NCBI GenBank assembly: GCA_021785935.1
Contig: JAJYOG010000001.1
Location: 1 to 64,000, forward strand
From: Actinomycetes bacterium
GTDB lineage: Bacteria; Actinomycetota; Thermoleophilia; BMS3ABIN01
Length of the DNA stretch: 64,000 bases
Direction of reading: 5' to 3'
The notes beneath the pieces are model-generated. The model made no database searches. It was not told where the DNA came from and saw only the letters and a program-made list of their open reading frames with translations. The translations under genes and the position numbers were made by a program. This document shows positions 33,747 to 43,304 of this stretch, piece by piece (the stretch's first letter is position 1; each line of letters opens with the position of its first letter).

Positions 33747-35093
33747 TTGACTCGTAAATTCTTCGGTACCGACGGCATCCGCGGCGTTGCCAACCAGGCG
33801 CTTTCCGCCGACCTGGCGCTGGCTGTGGGCCGTGCCGCCGTCGCCGTATTGCCATCCGAGAGCCCATTGGTTCTCATTGGGCGTGACACACGCATGTCCG
33901 GTCCTATGCTGGAGGCAGCGCTGGTGGCAGGTGTGAGTTCTGCCGGCGGGCGGGTACTGCAGGCAGGCGTAATTCCCACACCGGCCGTGGCCTCGCTGGT
34001 GCTCGAAACAGGCGCCGATGCCGGAGTGGTTATCTCGGCTTCGCATAATCCTTATCAGGATAACGGCATCAAATTTTTCGGCTCGTCGGGGTTTAAGCTT
34101 ACCGACGGCCAGGAGCGTGAAATGGAGCTCTGCCTGGAAGGTGTGGAAGCGACAGAGACCCCTTCCAATCCCGGTCCCGTCGACATGCTGAACGGCGCCG
34201 TCGATGCGTACGTAGACAAACTTGTCACGCGTTTCGACCTCGACTTGTCCGGACTGCGTATTCTCGCTGACTGCGCCAACGGAGCTACTTACAGGAGTTC
34301 GCCTCTGGCCTTCAGCCGACTGGGGGCTGATGTCAGCGTCATCAACAACGAGCCCGACGGTTTCAATATCAACGACAATTGCGGCTCCACGCATATGGAG
34401 CAGATCTGCCGGCTGGTCAGGGAAGACGGCTACGACCTCGGGCTGGCCTATGACGGCGACGGGGACCGGGTTCTGGCAGTCGACGCCGACGGCCGGCTGG
34501 TCGACGGTGATTTCATCATGGCCATCTGCGCCAAATATCTTCTGGACCAGGGGAAGCTGCCCAAAAACACGATCGTGACCACAGTCATGACAAACCTGGG
34601 CTTTCATCTGGCGCTCGGCGCACTGGGAATTGACATTAAAACCGCCGCCGTCGGCGACCGTTATGTGCTCGAGGAGATGCTTGCCGGGGGTTACGGCTTT
34701 GGTGGGGAACAATCGGGGCATTTAATCAATCTTGAGACGGGGACAACCGGCGACGGGCTGGGGACGTCACTGCTTCTGCTCGAAGTCATGACGAAAACCG
34801 GGGTGCCGCTGGCGGAGCTGGCGCGAGTGATGAAGCGGTTGCCACAGAAGCTCGTCAATGTGCGTGTCGAGAACATGGACGGCCTTGAATCGGCGGCTGC
34901 AGTTTGGGACAAAATCGGCGAGGAAACCGCGCGTCTGGGTGATTCCGGCCGCATCCTGGTGCGGCCTTCGGGCACCGAACCCGTCGTCCGCGTCATGGTC
35001 GAAGCCGCATCCAGCGAGCTATGTGACGAGGTTTGCGGTAGAATCGTAACCGTAGTTGAGCAAACCCTCGGCGCCATCAATTGTGATATCTGA
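33747..35093 (+). CDS. glmM: Phosphoglucosamine mutase
   Basis: A 448-residue phosphohexomutase making glucosamine-1-phosphate for UDP-GlcNAc. FFGTDGIRGVAN at the start, ISASHNPYQDNGIKFF (about 97-112, phosphoserine), YDGDGDRV (about 235-242), GEQSGH (about 320-325) and RPSGTEPVVRVM (about 411-422) are the GlmM signatures. The start is TTG at 33747 with AAAGG before it. It begins a long run of closely spaced plus-strand genes, and glmS follows after 12 bases, so both steps are expressed together. Confidence 0.96.
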   Translation: MTRKFFGTDGIRGVANQALSADLALAVGRAAVAVLPSESPLVLIGRDTRMSGPMLEAALVAGVSSAGGRVLQAGVIPTPAVASLVLETGADAGVVISASHNPYQDNGIKFFGSSGFKLTDGQEREMELCLEGVEATETPSNPGPVDMLNGAVDAYVDKLVTRFDLDLSGLRILADCANGATYRSSPLAFSRLGADVSVINNEPDGFNINDNCGSTHMEQICRLVREDGYDLGLAYDGDGDRVLAVDADGRLVDGDFIMAICAKYLLDQGKLPKNTIVTTVMTNLGFHLALGALGIDIKTAAVGDRYVLEEMLAGGYGFGGEQSGHLINLETGTTGDGLGTSLLLLEVMTKTGVPLAELARVMKRLPQKLVNVRVENMDGLESAAAVWDKIGEETARLGDSGRILVRPSGTEPVVRVMVEAASSELCDEVCGRIVTVVEQTLGAINCDI

Positions 35094-35105
35094 TATTTTC
35101 AATCC

Positions 35106-36935
35106 ATGTGCGGGATAATCGCCTATACCGGCCGGCGGCAATGTAAAGACCTTCTTTATCAGGGTCTGCGGAAGCTGGAGTACCGCGGTTACGACTCAGC
35201 CGGCCTGGCGGTTCTCGCTGACGGCCGGATTGAAGTAGTCCGCGCTGTCGGCAATCTCGACAGTCTGGAAAAAGAACTGGCCGGCAATGGTTGCACGGGC
35301 GCCAGTATCGGCCTCGGGCATACACGTTGGGCAACACACGGGCGGCCCTCCACAAAAAACGCCCACCCCCACCTCGACTGCACCGGCAAAATTTCGATTG
35401 TGCTCAATGGCATCATCGAAAATTACCAGGAGCTGCGCGACCAGCTGGCCTCCGAGGGGCACAAGTTTGCTTCCGAAACCGACGCCGAAGTCGTTTCTCA
35501 CCTGGTGGAGAAACACTACGATGACGATCTGGTCGATGCGGTGCGCCGGAGCATAGACGTTATCAGCGGCCATTTCGCTTTCTGCGTTATCCACGGGGAT
35601 CATCCCGAACTTATCGTCGGCGCCCGCAAGGAGTGCCCGTTGCTGATCGGCGTCGGCGAAGGTGAGAATTTCATAGCCTCGGCCATCCCCGCCTTCCTTT
35701 CCGAAACTCGCGATGTGATGGTCATCGAAGATGGCGAGATGGTTGTCGTTACGCCCGAGAGCATCAAGATCATTGATCTCGATCTTCAGCCTGTCGAACG
35801 GGAAGTGACCCGGGTGAGCTGGAATGCGGAAGCCGCCGAGAAAGGCGGATTCGAAACTTTCATGCGCAAGGAGATCTTCGAGCAGCCGGACGCGCTAGCC
35901 GATACAATGGCCGGGCGCCTTCCGGAAAGCGGCGGTATCGTGCTTGAAGAGCTGGCCATTCCCAATGAAGAGCTGGCGCAGATCGACAAGGTTTACATCG
36001 TCGCCTGCGGGACCTCCTATCATGCCGGGCTGGTTGGCCGTTACGTGCTGGAGAATTGGTCGCGGGTGGCGGTCGAACTTGACGTGGCTTCCGAGTTTCG
36101 TTATCGCGACCCGGTGCTTTCACCAACGACGCTGGTCGTCGGCATCTCCCAGTCGGGAGAAACCGCCGACACTCTGGCAGCCATGCGCCAGGCACGCAGC
36201 CAGGGCGCCAAGGTAATTGCCATCACCAATATCATGGGCAGCCAGGCAACCCGCGACGCCGACGGCATCCTCTATACCCGCGCCGGCCTCGAGATAGGCG
36301 TGGCCGCGACCAAGACCCACGTGGCACAGATAGCCGCCATTCAACTGCTGGCTCTCTACCTGGCGCAGATTAAAAAGACACTCGGCAGCGAGGAGCTGGA
36401 GGCGATTATCGCCGAGCTTAAAACCATTCCGGACCTAATGCGCGAATATCTGAAGAACGAGTCAGCGACTCATGAAATAGCCAAACGCTATTATCAGCAG
36501 CCCTTCTTCCTTTACCTGGGACGCGGCGTCGGGTTGCCGGTCTGTCTTGAGGGCGCGCTCAAGCTGAAGGAGATTTCTTACATTCCCACCGAGGCGTATG
36601 CCGCTGGTGAGATGAAACACGGGCCTATCGCCCTGCTGGACAAAGGCTCGCCGGTCGTGGTGGTTGCCACCGACGGCCACGTATACGACAAGGTCGTGTC
36701 CAACATCGAGGAAGTCCGCGCCCGGGATGCTTCAGTCATTGCCGTCGCCACCGAAGGCAACGAACGAATCAACTCGCTCAGCGAAGACGTGATGTATATT
36801 CCCGAAACTTCAGAGATGCTCTCACCGCTGCTTTCGGTGGTGCCTTTGCAGCTGCTGGCATATCACATCGCCCAGCTTAAGGGCTGCAATGTCGATCAAC
36901 CGCGCAACCTGGCCAAAACCGTTACTGTAGAATAG
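35106..36935 (+). CDS. glmS: Glucosamine-6-phosphate synthase
   Basis: A 609-residue amidotransferase that makes glucosamine-6-phosphate from fructose-6-phosphate and glutamine. Cys2 of MCGIIAYTG is the glutaminase nucleophile; two SIS domains follow (about 290-420 and 460-600) and the protein ends in the conserved KTVTVE. The 12 bases to glmM leave no room for a glmS ribozyme. Length and motif order are standard. Confidence 0.97.
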   Translation: MCGIIAYTGRRQCKDLLYQGLRKLEYRGYDSAGLAVLADGRIEVVRAVGNLDSLEKELAGNGCTGASIGLGHTRWATHGRPSTKNAHPHLDCTGKISIVLNGIIENYQELRDQLASEGHKFASETDAEVVSHLVEKHYDDDLVDAVRRSIDVISGHFAFCVIHGDHPELIVGARKECPLLIGVGEGENFIASAIPAFLSETRDVMVIEDGEMVVVTPESIKIIDLDLQPVEREVTRVSWNAEAAEKGGFETFMRKEIFEQPDALADTMAGRLPESGGIVLEELAIPNEELAQIDKVYIVACGTSYHAGLVGRYVLENWSRVAVELDVASEFRYRDPVLSPTTLVVGISQSGETADTLAAMRQARSQGAKVIAITNIMGSQATRDADGILYTRAGLEIGVAATKTHVAQIAAIQLLALYLAQIKKTLGSEELEAIIAELKTIPDLMREYLKNESATHEIAKRYYQQPFFLYLGRGVGLPVCLEGALKLKEISYIPTEAYAAGEMKHGPIALLDKGSPVVVVATDGHVYDKVVSNIEEVRARDASVIAVATEGNERINSLSEDVMYIPETSEMLSPLLSVVPLQLLAYHIAQLKGCNVDQPRNLAKTVTVE

Positions 36936-36966
36936 CGGCCCGGGGTAGCCGGATAGGAGTAAGCGG

Positions 36967-37332
36967 ATGTTCATCGGGGTAGACATTATCGATAATGAAA
37001 GGTTCGCCCGGGCTCTGGAGCGGTGGCCCCGGCTTGCCCAGCGGCTGTTCACAACCGCGGAGCGGGAATATTGCCTTTCCCGCCCCAATCCGGTGCAACA
37101 TTTTGCCGCCCGCTTTGCCGCCAAGGAGGCGGTGGGCAAAGCATTGGGCACGGGAGTTCGCTCCTGGCGCGAGATCGAGATCATTTCGGGAGGCAAGCCG
37201 GAGGTCCATATGACCGGCATGACACAGCGTGACGCCGCCCGGTTGGGCGTCGCCTCGCTGACTGTCTCCTTAAGCCATTGCGGCCCGGTCTCGGTCGCTG
37301 TAGCGGCAGGGCTTAGCTGCGGAAACGTGTAA
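36967..37332 (+). CDS. acpS: Holo-[acyl-carrier-protein] synthase
   Basis: A 121-residue phosphopantetheinyl transferase that activates acyl carrier protein. GVDIIDNERF (4-13) and RFAAKEAVGKALGTG (about 49-63) bind magnesium and CoA. It ends with the SLSHCGPVSVAVA strand. It is followed by nnr, a frequent pair in actinobacteria and firmicutes. Confidence 0.95.
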   Translation: MFIGVDIIDNERFARALERWPRLAQRLFTTAEREYCLSRPNPVQHFAARFAAKEAVGKALGTGVRSWREIEIISGGKPEVHMTGMTQRDAARLGVASLTVSLSHCGPVSVAVAAGLSCGNV

Positions 37333-37394
37333 CCGGGAACACGCTGCCATCATGCCGGCGGCTGCACGCAAAAAAATTCAACTCGGGGAGGCTC

Positions 37395-38990
37395 ATGGCT
37401 GAGCAATCAGAATCCGGCCACCACAAATCGGGCACTATCTATGGGCTGCCGGTTTATACCTCAGCCCAGATGCGGCGCACTGACGGCGCGGCAATCAAGG
37501 GCATAGGAATTCCCGGAGCGGTCCTCATGGAACGGGCCGGTCTGTCCGTGGCCGAACACTTGCTTGAGCATTATTGCGAGCACCACTGCTTCGTTATACT
37601 TGCCGGCAAAGGCAACAATGGCGGCGACGGTTTCGTCCTTGCACGCCATCTTTGGGAGGCCGACGCCAATGTCCGCGTCCTGACAGCCGCGGCAGCCAAG
37701 GATTATCGCGGTGACGCTCTGGTCAATTTGAAGATTCTTGGCAAGCTTGGCGTGAAGGTCGCGCATTCTCCCTCTCCGGCAATTATTTCGCGCACACTCG
37801 CGGGGGATTGCATCATCGTCGATGCGATCTTCGGCACTGGTTTTTCCGGCGAGCCGCGGGGGAAAGCGGCCGCTTTGATCAAAGCGGCCGCCGGAGCTGC
37901 CGGCCGCTACGGTACTCCTGTCGTAGCCGTCGACATCGCTTCGGGCATAGACGCATCTACCGGTGAAGCCGCGCGCACGAGCCTTCCCGCGGACACCACG
38001 GTTACCTTTCACGCGCCCAAGGTAGGTCACTTTGTTCCTCCCGGCAGCTACCTCACCGGCGATCTCATTCTGGCGGACATTGGCATTCCGGCCGAGCTGT
38101 CCGCAGACGCCGATCATTTCCTTGCCGACAGGGAGGAAACAGCCCTGCTGATCCCGCCGAAGATGGACTACGACAATAAGTTCAGCGTCGGCCGCGTCCT
38201 CGTCGCCGGTGGTTCCACCGGCCTGACCGGCGCTGCCTGCCTGGCCTCAATGTCGGCGCTCCGCGCGGGAGCCGGCGTAGTCACGGCAGCGGTGCCCGCC
38301 AGTCTTAACCCGATATTCGAGCAGCGGCTCCTCGAGGTCATGACCCTGCCTCTCGCAGATACCGGTTCCGGCAACCTGGCGGAAAAGGCCCTCGACCGCC
38401 TGCTGGCGGCAGCCGAAGACTTTGATTGCGTCGCCCTGGGGCCCGGCCTCGGGCGCGATCATGAGAGCGCCGCGCTTGTCGCTAAATTTCTAGCCAAATC
38501 GAACTCGCCGGTCGTGCTGGACGCGGATGGGCTGAACGCCATCTCCGGTAAACTGGGAATTCTAAAGAAGCGTGAGGCGCCCACAATCCTTACTCCCCAT
38601 ACGGGAGAGCTTGCCCGGCTTCTTGCGGTAGACGACGCGGAAGTCAAGACCCGCGGCCTCGCCGCCGCAAAGAGCGCGGCTAAAAAATCCGGCGCTGTTA
38701 TCCTGCTGAAGGGATCCTCGACCATTGTTACGGATGGGGCCGAGACCGTGCTTTGCCCGACCGGCAATCCCGGTCTGGCCACGGCCGGAGCCGGCGACGT
38801 TCTCACCGGTATCATTGCGACCCTCATGGCCAAGGGCCTGCAGCCTATCGATGCCGCGGCCGCTGGCGCTTTCATCCATGGACTCGCCGCCGACCTGGCC
38901 GCAAAAGACAGCGGTGAGGGAAACCTCATCTCCTCAGACCTGATAAACTATCTCGCGCCGGTTCTCGCCGGTTTGCGGGAAGAAGAATAA
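37395..38990 (+). CDS. nnr: Bifunctional NAD(P)H-hydrate repair enzyme
   Basis: A 531-residue fusion that repairs damaged NADH and NADPH. The N-terminal YjeF-type epimerase (about 15-230) contains AGKGNNGGDGFVLARHL and VDAIFGTGFSG; the C-terminal ADP-dependent dehydratase (about 250-525) contains ALGPGLGRD and TAGAGDVLTGIIA. GGGGAGG lies before the ATG. It is a normal-length bifunctional member, next to acpS and alr as is common. Confidence 0.95.
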   Translation: MAEQSESGHHKSGTIYGLPVYTSAQMRRTDGAAIKGIGIPGAVLMERAGLSVAEHLLEHYCEHHCFVILAGKGNNGGDGFVLARHLWEADANVRVLTAAAAKDYRGDALVNLKILGKLGVKVAHSPSPAIISRTLAGDCIIVDAIFGTGFSGEPRGKAAALIKAAAGAAGRYGTPVVAVDIASGIDASTGEAARTSLPADTTVTFHAPKVGHFVPPGSYLTGDLILADIGIPAELSADADHFLADREETALLIPPKMDYDNKFSVGRVLVAGGSTGLTGAACLASMSALRAGAGVVTAAVPASLNPIFEQRLLEVMTLPLADTGSGNLAEKALDRLLAAAEDFDCVALGPGLGRDHESAALVAKFLAKSNSPVVLDADGLNAISGKLGILKKREAPTILTPHTGELARLLAVDDAEVKTRGLAAAKSAAKKSGAVILLKGSSTIVTDGAETVLCPTGNPGLATAGAGDVLTGIIATLMAKGLQPIDAAAAGAFIHGLAADLAAKDSGEGNLISSDLINYLAPVLAGLREEE

Positions 38991-39013
38991 AGGGCCCGAA
39001 AGGAAGGACCACT

Positions 39014-39472
39014 TTGAACGATATAACCGCCTCAGATATCATGACATCCGCAGTCGCCACCGTAAGGGAAGATTCATCCGTGCAGGATCTGGCAAAACTG
39101 CTGACCCGGAAGAAAATCAGCGGCGCCCCCGTGATCGACGATGAAAATCGCGTGGTTGGCATCGTTTCGGAGGGCGACCTGGTTTCCCAGGATGCAGATA
39201 TTCACTTCCCCCACTACATCGAACTCCTCGGAAATATCATCTACCTCGAGAGCGTCAAGAAATACGAAGAACGGCTGGAGAAAGCCGCTGCCTCTCTAGT
39301 GGGCGAGATCATGACAACCGACGTGGTCACCGTGCAAAAAGATGCGCCGCTCCATGAAATCGCGACCGTAATGACCGAAAAGAAGGTAAACCGCCTGCCG
39401 GTGGTCGACGGTGACATTCTTGTCGGGATCATTACCCGTGGTGACGTGGTGCGGGCGATGGCCAAAGGATAA
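39014..39472 (+). CDS. CBS-domain pair protein
   Basis: A 152-residue protein made of two CBS domains: ASDIMTSAVATVREDSSVQDL (about 5-25) with GAPVIDDENRVVGIVSEGDL, then VGEIMTTDVVTVQKDAPLHEI (about 94-114) with RLPVVDGDILVGIITRGD. A 20-residue helix separates them. Such pairs bind adenine nucleotides and act as sensors, but the partner is unknown. The start is TTG at 39014 with GGAAGGA upstream. It lies 23 bases after nnr and four bases before alr. Confidence 0.9.
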   Translation: MNDITASDIMTSAVATVREDSSVQDLAKLLTRKKISGAPVIDDENRVVGIVSEGDLVSQDADIHFPHYIELLGNIIYLESVKKYEERLEKAAASLVGEIMTTDVVTVQKDAPLHEIATVMTEKKVNRLPVVDGDILVGIITRGDVVRAMAKG

Positions 39473-39475
39473 TCC

Positions 39476-40585
39476 ATGCACCGGGCGCTGGCAACGATCG
39501 ACCTCGATTGCGTGCGCCACAACGTGCAAACGCTCCGCCAGCGGCTCCTTCCCAAATGTAATCTGATGGCGGTAGTCAAGGCTGACGGCTACGGTCATGG
39601 CGCCGAGCCGGTCGCGCGCGCCGCCCTCGAAGCAGGCGCGACGACGCTGGGAGTCGCTACGATTGAGGAGGCGGCGGCGCTCCGGGCGCTCGGGTTCGAA
39701 GCTCCCATCGTTATTTTGGGTCCGCTGACCGGCGCGGAAATGGGCCGGGCAATTGACGTCAATGCTGAAATCCTCATCTGGACCCTTCCCTTCCTCAAGA
39801 ACCTGGTAACCGTCGCTCATGATCTGGGCGCGGCGATTCGCTGTCATATCAAGATCGATACCGGCATGCGACGCCTTGGACTTTATCCCCGTCATCTGGT
39901 TGATTTCCTGGACATGGTCGAGCCCTCGCCGGAGGTTGTGCTCTCGGGTGTCATGACCCACTTCGCCACCGCTGACGAAGATGATGCCGATTTCTTCAAC
40001 TTTCAGCTGCATGCTTTCGAGGATGTAGTGCAGACAGTTCTGACGACCGGGCTGACGCCCGCCTTCCACGCCGCCAACAGCGCCGCCACCCTGCGCTACC
40101 GCGAGTCCCATTTCAACATGGTGCGCTGCGGCATCGCCATTTACGGCCTCTCCCCCTTCCAGGGGGATTCGGCCGCCGACAACCTGAAGCCGGCGTTGAG
40201 GCTGACCTCATACCTCGCCGACGTCAAGGAGATTGCCGAGGGCGACTCGGTCGGATACGGCTGCTCCTGGACTGCGCCGCGCCGGACTTCGATCGGGGTC
40301 ATACCCATCGGCTATGGTGATGGATTCAGCCGCAGGCTCTCCAACCGGGGCAGGGTTCTCATAGGTGGCAATTCTTACCCGGTCGTCGGCCGTGTCTCCA
40401 TGGACCAGATCACTGTGGATCTTGGCCCGCGGCCCGCGGCCAGGACCGGCGATGAGACCGTGATCATCGGCGAACAGGGCGGCGAGGCCATAACCGCGGA
40501 GGAAATCGCGGCCTCGCTGGAAACAATCAATTACGAAGTGACCTGCAATCTCTCCGGCCGAGTGGAAAGAAGGTACAAGGGATAG
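39476..40585 (+). CDS. alr: Alanine racemase
   Basis: A 369-residue PLP enzyme that makes D-alanine for peptidoglycan. VVKADGYGHG (about 32-41) carries the PLP lysine, and IPIGYGDGFSRRLSNRG (about 278-294) the catalytic tyrosine of the second domain. GRVSMDQITVDLG is also present. It shares a single-gene-length operon position after the CBS protein, and its end overlaps the open frame of the next gene. Confidence 0.95.
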   Translation: MHRALATIDLDCVRHNVQTLRQRLLPKCNLMAVVKADGYGHGAEPVARAALEAGATTLGVATIEEAAALRALGFEAPIVILGPLTGAEMGRAIDVNAEILIWTLPFLKNLVTVAHDLGAAIRCHIKIDTGMRRLGLYPRHLVDFLDMVEPSPEVVLSGVMTHFATADEDDADFFNFQLHAFEDVVQTVLTTGLTPAFHAANSAATLRYRESHFNMVRCGIAIYGLSPFQGDSAADNLKPALRLTSYLADVKEIAEGDSVGYGCSWTAPRRTSIGVIPIGYGDGFSRRLSNRGRVLIGGNSYPVVGRVSMDQITVDLGPRPAARTGDETVIIGEQGGEAITAEEIAASLETINYEVTCNLSGRVERRYKG

Positions 40586-40659
40586 CAATCCGCCTCGGGA
40601 CACCGGCGATTACAGCCGTCAGTGAATTCCTGGCGGAAGCCGGTCAGAAAGCCTGGCTG

Positions 40660-42390
40660 GTGGGCGGAACGGTGCGCGACCTGCTGCTGGGCCTGGATCC
40701 CCACGACATCGACCTGGTAACCGCGGAGGATCCTGTCTCATTGGCCAGAAATTTTGCCGACGCCATCAAGGGCAATTTCTTTATCATGTCCGAAGAATTC
40801 ATGACCTGCCGGGTCATCAGCGCCGATGGACTCCTTAATTATGATTTTTCGCTTCGCCGTGGCGAACACATAGTCGAGGACCTGCGGGAGCGGGATTTTA
40901 CTGTCAACGCCATGGCTGTGGAGCTTCCCGGCCACGGAAAATCCGCCGAAACGCGCGGCGCCGCTCTTTTAAGTCCCGGTGAATCCGCTGAACCTGTAGG
41001 CCTTGAGCTGATCGACCCCTTCGGCGGGGCAGCCCACCTGGCCGGCCACGAGCTTGTGCCGGTCGAGGACGACATTTTCGATCGGGACCCGCTGCGACTG
41101 CTAAGAGCGGTTCGCCTGGAAAAGCAAAGTGCCATGACCATCGGTCCGGAGTTGGCCCGCCGTATCCTGTCCAAGTCAGAGTTGGCATCCAAACCATCGG
41201 CAGAGCGGACATTCACCGAACTGTCGCGCGTCCTCGAGGCGCCCGGCTGTGGCGCCGGCGCCAGACGCCTGGATGAGCTGGGACTGCTGGACGTCCTTAT
41301 CCCCGAACTTTCCGCTCTTAAGGGAATCACTCAAAACGAGTTTCATCATCTGGATGTATTCGAGCACACCCTGGCATTTTTAGACGCGCTTGATAATGAG
41401 ATCGCCAACCCCGAAAGCTTTTTCCCCGGAATGGAAAAAAAGATCCGCGAGCGGCTCGAGCGGCGCCTTGCCGGCGGCATCAGCTGCAGGCTGGTGCTTG
41501 GTCTTGCGGGTCTGTTTCACGACATCGCCAAACCATATTGCCGGTTTACCGACACGGATGGGCTCGTGCGTTTCTTCGAACACGACCGCCTCGGCGCCGA
41601 TATGGCCGGCGAAATTCTGACCAGATTCAAGGCCAGCAGCGAGTCCCGGCGCGCCGTTATCCAGCTTGTGCGCCGGCATATGCGCTTCGAGGGGCTTATT
41701 CAGGAAAATGAGCCGAGCGATCGCGCCCGTCTGCGCTATCTCAGAGCTACCGAGCCGTTCTCGCAGGAGTCGATAATGCTGTCGGTGTCAGACCGGCTGG
41801 CAGTTCGAGGGATCAGGGTTTCCGAGGCCGACATCGAACACCATCTTGAGCTGGCCCGTAGCATGATGGCGCAGGCTTTTGCCAGAGACGAAGCCGTGCC
41901 GCTGCCGAAGCTGACAGATGGTGAAGAACTCATGAAAGAACTAAAGCTTAAGCCCGGCCCGCTGCTCGGAAAAATCCTGGACCAAATCCATGAGGAGCAG
42001 CAATTAGGCCAGATCGATACCAGGGATCAGGCCTTGCTGCTGGCGCGTGCTGTTCTGGAGGACGAAGCGGCCCCACCTGGCTCTCCGGAGGATGACCCGG
42101 CCTCTACTTCTGGCTCTGTGGAGGACAACCCGGACTCTGCTTCTGACTCTCCGGAGGATGACCCGGCCGCGCCGGCTGTCAGTGTTTACCGGATCCGGGT
42201 CCTGCCGTCGGGCCGAAACGACAAGGTAGTGGAAATCTCCGATCTTAAGGGCAACATCCTCAAGTATGTGCACTCGAGGTATCACCTGGGCAACTCTCTG
42301 GAGCATCTCGCGCCCGAGCAGGTGAAGCAGGACCTGGCAAATCTCTCCGCGGAGAACTTCACGCGTAAATACCGGATCGGGGACTCGTGA
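40660..42390 (+). CDS. cca: CCA-adding tRNA nucleotidyltransferase with HD domain and unusual C-terminus
   Basis: A protein of at least 576 residues that repairs the CCA end of tRNA. The nucleotidyltransferase signature VGGTVRDLLLG..DIDLVT sits at the N-terminus; RERDFTVNAMA (about 77-87) and the HD motif LAGLFHDIAKP (about 283-293) follow. GTG at 40660 would remove the strand just before the GG motif, yet the frame is open and looks coding from 40582 with no ATG, GTG or TTG between. A 33-base repeat (42082-42180) encodes an acidic linker; then comes a 65-residue basic domain of unknown type (KYVHSRYHLGNSLEHL). The next gene overlaps by four bases. Confidence 0.87.
   Translation: MGGTVRDLLLGLDPHDIDLVTAEDPVSLARNFADAIKGNFFIMSEEFMTCRVISADGLLNYDFSLRRGEHIVEDLRERDFTVNAMAVELPGHGKSAETRGAALLSPGESAEPVGLELIDPFGGAAHLAGHELVPVEDDIFDRDPLRLLRAVRLEKQSAMTIGPELARRILSKSELASKPSAERTFTELSRVLEAPGCGAGARRLDELGLLDVLIPELSALKGITQNEFHHLDVFEHTLAFLDALDNEIANPESFFPGMEKKIRERLERRLAGGISCRLVLGLAGLFHDIAKPYCRFTDTDGLVRFFEHDRLGADMAGEILTRFKASSESRRAVIQLVRRHMRFEGLIQENEPSDRARLRYLRATEPFSQESIMLSVSDRLAVRGIRVSEADIEHHLELARSMMAQAFARDEAVPLPKLTDGEELMKELKLKPGPLLGKILDQIHEEQQLGQIDTRDQALLLARAVLEDEAAPPGSPEDDPASTSGSVEDNPDSASDSPEDDPAAPAVSVYRIRVLPSGRNDKVVEISDLKGNILKYVHSRYHLGNSLEHLAPEQVKQDLANLSAENFTRKYRIGDS
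42082..42180 (+). repeat. Three 33-base in-frame repeats in the cca gene
   Basis: Three units, at 42082-42114, 42115-42147 and 42148-42180, encode the 11-residue pattern SPEDDPASTSG, SVEDNPDSASD and SPEDDPAAPAV. The first and third share CCGGAGGATGACCCGGCC. They form an acidic, probably disordered linker. Confidence 0.85.
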
Positions 42391-43304
42391 GTGCCGCTTC
42401 TTCTACACCACCAGCGATCGCCATCGAGACACTCGAAAAGAGGTACGGTGACATTCGAGCTTTGAAGGGCGCCCGTCTCACGGTGGCTCCGGGGCAGATA
42501 TTTGGCTTGGTCGGCCCGAACGGATCGGGGAAGACAACCCTGATAAAGGCAATCTGCGGAATCCTCAAACCGGATCGCGGCAGCGTGCGGGTTCTCGGAC
42601 TCGATGCGGGTCACGACCGTTATGCGGTACGAAAGCGTCTTGGTTACATGCCCCAGACTCCCGCCCTCTACGACGATCTGAGCCCTGCTGAAAACCTGCA
42701 ATTCTTTGGCGGTGGTTTCCGCCTCCCTGATCTGAATGACCGGCTGCGCGCCGTGCTCGAATTCGTCCAGTTATGGGACCGCCGCAATGATCCCCTATTC
42801 ACTTTTTCAGGAGGCATGCGGCAAAGGATTTCTCTGGCTTGCGCTCTGCTGCATGACCCCGAACTTCTAATTCTCGACGAGCCCACGGCGTGGGTCGATC
42901 CCGCGCTCAGGCAGGATTTCTGGGATCACTTCTCCGAGCTGAGGTCTCGCGGCCGCACAATCTTCCTGAGCACCAACCAGATGGATGAGGCAATGCGCTG
43001 CGATCAGGTGACAATAATCCTTAATGGGAAGGTATTAGTCACTGAGACACCTGAGTCCATTCATGACCGCGGCAAGGCGAAGGTGACGCTAGACCTTTCC
43101 GATGCCCGCCGCACCGAGGAGTTCGCGAACTATGAAGAGGAGCTGCCGCGGCTGCTGACGGAGTACGGGTTGGGACCGCAAGTCAAGCGCATCTCCCTGA
43201 AAAGACAAACCCTGGAAGAGGTTATCCTCAGCCTGATCGGAGAATCGATCGCTGGCGAAGAACAGTCCACTGAAAGCCAGAGCGGAAAGCAGGCGCAGCC
43301 TTGA
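42387..43304 (+). CDS. ABC transporter ATP-binding protein
   Basis: A 305-residue ATPase of the ABC-2 (drug or lipid exporter) type. Walker A is GPNGSGKTT (about 42-50), the signature TFSGGMRQRISLA (about 138-150), Walker B LLILDEPTAWVD (about 158-169). A C-terminal extension of about 90 residues ends in a Gln-rich tail. GTG at 42387 overlaps the cca stop, and the last four bases overlap the permease gene. Substrate unknown. Confidence 0.92.
   Translation: MSAASSTPPAIAIETLEKRYGDIRALKGARLTVAPGQIFGLVGPNGSGKTTLIKAICGILKPDRGSVRVLGLDAGHDRYAVRKRLGYMPQTPALYDDLSPAENLQFFGGGFRLPDLNDRLRAVLEFVQLWDRRNDPLFTFSGGMRQRISLACALLHDPELLILDEPTAWVDPALRQDFWDHFSELRSRGRTIFLSTNQMDEAMRCDQVTIILNGKVLVTETPESIHDRGKAKVTLDLSDARRTEEFANYEEELPRLLTEYGLGPQVKRISLKRQTLEEVILSLIGESIAGEEQSTESQSGKQAQP

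Noticed and set aside
33741-34721. A 326-codon minus-strand frame opposite glmM
   Set aside because: Antisense of a gene with all GlmM motifs; low-complexity translation.
35094-35105. glmS ribozyme before glmS
   Set aside because: Only 12 bases separate glmM and glmS; there is no room.
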